This document shows, one piece after another, positions 42,101 through 48,100 of a stretch of DNA of 64,000 nucleotides. Source of the stretch: Haliotis asinina (lineage: Eukaryota; Mollusca; Gastropoda; Lepetellida; Haliotidae); NCBI RefSeq assembly GCF_037392515.1, contig NC_090283.1:23650749-23714748 (forward strand), given 5' to 3'. The notes beneath the pieces were generated by a model. That model saw nothing but the letters and a program-made list of their open reading frames with translations. It ran no database searches and was not told the origin of the DNA. Position numbers and translations under genes: made by a program. The stretch's first letter is position 1. Each line of letters opens with the position of its first letter.

Positions 42101-45100
42101 TGTTTTGGCAACATTAAGTTGATAAAATGACAGACAATTCACTATCTAACTTTAACTATCTAACCTTCTGATTTTTATTCAACAGTTCTTAAAGAAAATT
42201 TTAGGTTATGTCTGTTTGTTAGGGATTAACACAGAAAATGTGTTTATTGTCAAATATATGTTTTAGATGATATAAAATCGAATTTAACCCCACAATTATT
42301 ATATGAAGATATGTTTATGCATTTATATATATTATTACAAATTTAACAGTACAATGTACAATGACTGAATATTGTCATGAATGTGTAATGTAATACAAAA
42401 GTACACACGCACAAGCATACAAAGAATCAGATGGAATTACAACATCTTACAGTGCAGATACAATGTAAAGTGGGAAAAGATATTCACTTTATTGAAATAT
42501 TTGTGTTAGAATTCGAAAAATCAATTTAATGCAACAAAACATAAGAGCAAGCTCTAAGAATAAAATATGAGCTTTTTCACGACTATTATAATAATCTGAT
42601 CATTGTGAAGACAAGATGTATGTAGACACTGCAGGAAAATGTAAACCATTTGATGCTGACAACACTTAACAATACCATTTTGTATTTATTACAGACTGAA
42701 ATTTATTATCAATATATATGTATTGTTTAGTTGTGTAATGAAAATAGAATTTGGAAAGTGCCCTTGATATGTACTTAACCTAATGGTAGTTTTGCTTCTT
42801 CTGTGTCTGAAATAGTATATTTAATAAATTAATATTATAATATTATTTCCTTTATTAAAAAGTAAGAAAAACAAAACATGTTAACTTACACCCTTAATTG
42901 ATGATACTTAAAATGCAGTCATTGTAGAAATTTGCAATATCTTTATGTATTATTTGCCTATACAGTGAATTTACATTTCATGCATCACAAACCATTACAG
43001 ACACAAAAACTTAGATTTCAGTCATGTCCATGTTTATCGCATTTGAAAGTTGGCTACATGCAGGCGATGATTGACATAATTTGTCCGCTACTGTTATTTT
43101 ATAATTACTTGACCACTGTTTCTCACTTTTCTCTGTACCTGCTAAATATCTGTGCTGTCCAAAATCCCAATACCATCATGAACGACCCGATGAAATTTAC
43201 ATGAAAAGACTTTCAGTGTTTCACATTTCACACACCGCATCAGCTCCCGATGTTATAAATTCCATGAATGCAGTCATATCGGCCGTAATACTAAAAATGA
43301 TTTGAGTACATATACACTGAAAATACAATGCAATTTTAAATGTATGATACTGAGACATCTAGTGCCAGACTTAAATAACCGATTGCAAAACGTCAACAAA
43401 ACGTCAAAACATGAAATGAAAACGATTAGCTGATTCCACCGCCTCGCTTCGAACTGCCATTTTGTGATTCATACTTGCACAGTAAGCAGTCATGCCTATC
43501 CAAGGCGTGTCATAGAATCATGAAATAAATATTTTAGGACATATATGTCATCGTAAAAGGGAAAAGATATTCTGTCCATGCACCGGCGTGAACATTACCG
43601 GTGAAGGTGAAGGCAATACTGGTTAACTGTCTCTAAGTATAATGGTAACACGTACAGCTCACGCATGTGACATGCGCTGTCAGTTTAAGGTTGGACCATC
43701 CGGATCAGCACACCTTGCGGATTAGTGAAGGGAAGATAAATTCAAAAAGATCGCCCATAGCATGTGGTCAGTGATTGAAGTTGTGCACTGCATATTGTCA
43801 TTAGCAGGTAGACATTTAAGTGTCAATAAAACAATAAAAAAGACATTGAATTTTCTCTGTGACAAGAGTTTGCTTATCACAATCAAAATGGGTTCTGGGG
43901 GGGGGGTTGGGTTTTTGTTTTTTAAGTAATGAGTAAATTATTTATTTGTTTGTGTATACATCCAAGATTAGACTACTGCTCATGACCTCATAATCCAGGC
44001 CGGCATATAGTTTTAAGCTCCAAGAACCTATTCACTGACCAATCGTTACAAGCGCGGCGCAGCATAGCTGTTGAAACCACTTTTTACCCAAGCACTGGCA
44101 AAAAATTAGTGAACCGTTCGAACTGCGATTTATTTTGCGGGCTTTTTTTCAAAGGAGCATTTTTCAACTTCATAAGCTGAATTTCCATTGTGTTTCTGTA
44201 AGTAATGTGTTTCTGTAAGTCCATACCAAAAGGTATCAGAATCTGCAAACTTGTGTTTTGCATTGCATGTGACCTTCAAGTCAAACAGATGTCATCTTTA
44301 ATTCCTGTATATCTCATCCATAACCCAACTCATGGAGCTGGTGCCCTCTATAAGATCCAGTGTTCGTGTTAATGCAGGAACATGCGCTTTTCACGCAAAA
44401 AAAAACAGAAAAAAAAACATGCAAAAAAAATTTTGTGCGTGTTTCAGACACATAGATTCTGATCTACATAATTTTAAAAAGTACCTTAAAACCGAAACAT
44501 ATAGACAAACAATATATTTCAACATGAGTCAGGATTGTACTGAAAATTTCACACACAAAAGATTTGGACTACAAGTTATAACTTTATTTCTGCAAGCACT
44601 CATGCAAAACCTACCGCGATCATTGATAAGATCCACTGACACAGAAGTACCTCTCACCTGACCCTCCTCAGAACTGCTCCCCGTTATCAGACTTTTCAGC
44701 TGGACCAGCGCCTTTTTCTTGACATCCTCCGCCAGTTCTAGCTCTTCACACAACTTCAGGAAGTCAGTATCCATTTTTTGAGCTGTAGGCACCTTGGTGT
44801 TTTCCTTTGTCATGTCTGTGTTCTGACTGCAAAACAGAGACGTGGACACTAACATTTGAATGCAGACTGGAGACATGACACTAATGCTTGACTGCAAAAT
44901 GAAGAAAAGGACACTAATGTTTGACTGCAAAAGAGAGACATGGACACAAATGTACATCTAGTGTTATGGTTTACGGTGAATGTGGTAGATTCCCAATGCA
45001 CATATTTTCATATTAAGGCTATCAAATACTGGTTATGACTGTTCATCATGCCTCCACATAGATTTCCCAAAAAGTGTTACAATATAATGATAGTTTCTGA

Positions 45101-48100
45101 CTATAATGGAAAAACTAATCGGGTAACGAATATTAAACATTGCTGTTTAAAATAGGGGTTTGGTAATGCATGTATGACCAAAACATTAACTGCTAATTTT
45201 ATAAAGTCACTGACTCAGAGACTTACAGATATTTATGTACAAACATGGTTTGTAGCACTGACTATCAAATAAATCTTTCTATTACAAACTATTTAAAGCA
45301 GAAATTAATTTGTAGTGGTACCTCTCTAAGATAACAGTAAAGAAGTTCCGAGATGCATTATCACGTTTTCGATGTTCATCTTTTGATTTATTTATAGACA
45401 CTGGAAGCTATACTAATACTAATCGACAAGAGAGCCTATGCTCACTGTGGGATTTGAATTATGTCGAGGATGTGCACCATATTTGCCAAATCATTTTTAC
45501 AGATATCCAAACGCTATTAAATTTATTTCATTACCGTCATGTACAAACAATATAATACTTCAGAACTTGTTCAATGTTTATATGCCATGCATCACTGCAA
45601 ACAAAGAAACAGAATAGTATCTGAAAATGTAAACTTTATTACTCGGAAGAACATATGAATGTTTTATGTACGTATGAATGTTTTACGTACGATAGGCCTG
45701 TGGCCTTTTCAGTACAAAATAAAGTTTGGTTTGACACAAATGTTTGACCACAAAATGGGAGACAGGCACACCAGTGTTTGACTGCAATACAGAGACATGG
45801 ACACTAATGTTTGACTGCAAAACAGGAGACAGGCACACCAGTGTTCGACTGCAAAACAGAGACGTGGACACTAATGCTGACTGCAAAACCTAGATGTGGA
45901 CACTAATGTTCGGTTGCAAAACGGGAGACAGCAAAACAGAGACGTGGACACTATTGTTTGACTGCAAAACAGAGATGTGGACACTAATATTTGACATAAA
46001 CAGACAGGTTGACACCAATGTTGGACTGCAAAACACAGACGTGGACACTAATGTTTCACTGTAAAACACGAACATGGACACTAATGTTTCACTGCAAAAC
46101 ACAGACGTGGACACTAATGTTTCACTGTAAAACACGAACGTGGACACTAATGTTTCACTGCAAAACACAGACGTGGATACTAATGTTTCACTGTAAAACA
46201 GAGACATCGACATTAACATTTTTTTATTTCCAAAACTGAAATGATCCTGATCATTCAGAAAAATAATGTGTACACGAAATGACCTACCGTCTCTTGCTCG
46301 TAAGACGGGTATGAAGTTACAAAGTGAAGAGCTTGACCCTAAATAAATCAATGAATGCAGAACTAAGCAAGGTGGTAAACTGCCTGTCATGAATAAACAG
46401 ATCTCTCAATCTCGGTCTTTGATAATAACTGGACTTTCACACACACAGCTACTGTTTAGATTCTAAATACACTGCTGCACATTTAAGTTGCGACAAGGTT
46501 AACTTTACTATGGGAAAAAATTAAATTTGAGTACAAAATAAAATTGAATGAAGATCTTATTTATCCAGGCAACAAGTTATTCTTGGGTCTCTGGACTGAA
46601 ATAAGGATCCAAAATGCATTCCAATTATTTATGACCCTGTTCTAAAATCATTTTTGAATATGAATCCACAAAACAATAAAACCAATATGTAAATAATACG
46701 TTTTGTGAAATATGGGAGACATGAGTGAGAGAGCTTTACACAACTTTAAGCATTATTCCAGGAATATCAAGGCTGGACACACTGGAAATGGGCTTCACAC
46801 ATTGTACCCATGTCGGGAATCAAACCTGGTTTTTGGCATGACGAGCAAACGCTTGAACCACCTGGCTACCCCACTGCTGAGACATGAGCACTGAAGACGA
46901 TGATTCCACTTCCCACTTAGGTGCAATGTGTATTGCCCATTTCTGGAGTTCCCCTGCCATGATATTGCTCGAACGTTGCCAAAAGTAGCATAAACCTCCA
47001 CCAACACACTGATGCTGTTAGAAGGTTGAACAAAACAGATTACAGAGCTAACTCATCCTGTGTTGAATAAATGAAGGGATAAGTATAATGTAATGGTTGG
47101 TTTGGGCAGCTTTCAGTCTCATTGTGATTACTTCTTATGGATTTGTTAGGTAAACAACACACAGGTAAATGACAGGGAAGGGTTCATTTACTGCTAAGTG
47201 GTGTTAACAAACAGTTCAGATATTAATATGTTAAATGAATGGTCAGAAAAGGTTGTTTGTCCATTGTTTAACCACATGCACAGGGAGGCCATCTGCAAGT
47301 AATCGAGTCTGGACCAGACAATCCAGTGATCAACAGAATGAGCATCAACCTACACGATTGGGATACAATGACATGTATTACCCTAGTCACCTAATCGTAT
47401 TAGTCACCTCTTTCGACAAAGATGGTTGCTGGAGACTTATTCTGTCCCAGATCTTCATGGGCAGGGATGGTGACAGGAAAATTGGTTTTGAGCTGAAAGG
47501 TTACTATTGCATCATCAAATGGGGGTTCAGACAATTATCAAAATTGACCAGTTTGAAATAAATTTGGTGGAAATCCTGGGAAAATTGCCATCCCTGCACG
47601 GGTTCAAACACTAAGCAGCCATGGCTTAAAACAATCATGATTACTATTTATTTCCAAATAATTTTTTTGAACCAAAGACAATTCTGTATAACTGACAGGC
47701 ATGAAGTGGTACAATTTGCACTGACATTATGACATCATGAACTGACAACTTGTGCATAAATATACAAAGGCAAAAGCAAAAACAATAACCCCCAAACCAC
47801 AAAGTGTTGTCCAGCAACCTATGTCTAGTAAACCCAGTAAACCCATGTGCACTGAAAAAATCAACTTTTGTGAAAAAATTTCAGGTTGTTTAAAGTTTGC
47901 GTATTCTTCTTGTCAACAGTGTTTACAAACCAGTAATCGAGTCTGCACCAGACAATCCAGTGGTCAACATTATGAGCACTGATTTGTGCAAATTCGAGTA
48001 AGATAACATATATTACCCATGGCATGTCATCAAGTCTGACAGCCCAGTCAACTCTTACAACAAGCATTGATCAGTGGAGGCAAATTCTACTCCTATTCTT

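Noticed and set aside
44332..44661. 109-residue plus frame overlapping exon 2 antisense
   Set aside because: Contains poly-A derived lysines and covers the reverse of exon 2; no homology recognised.
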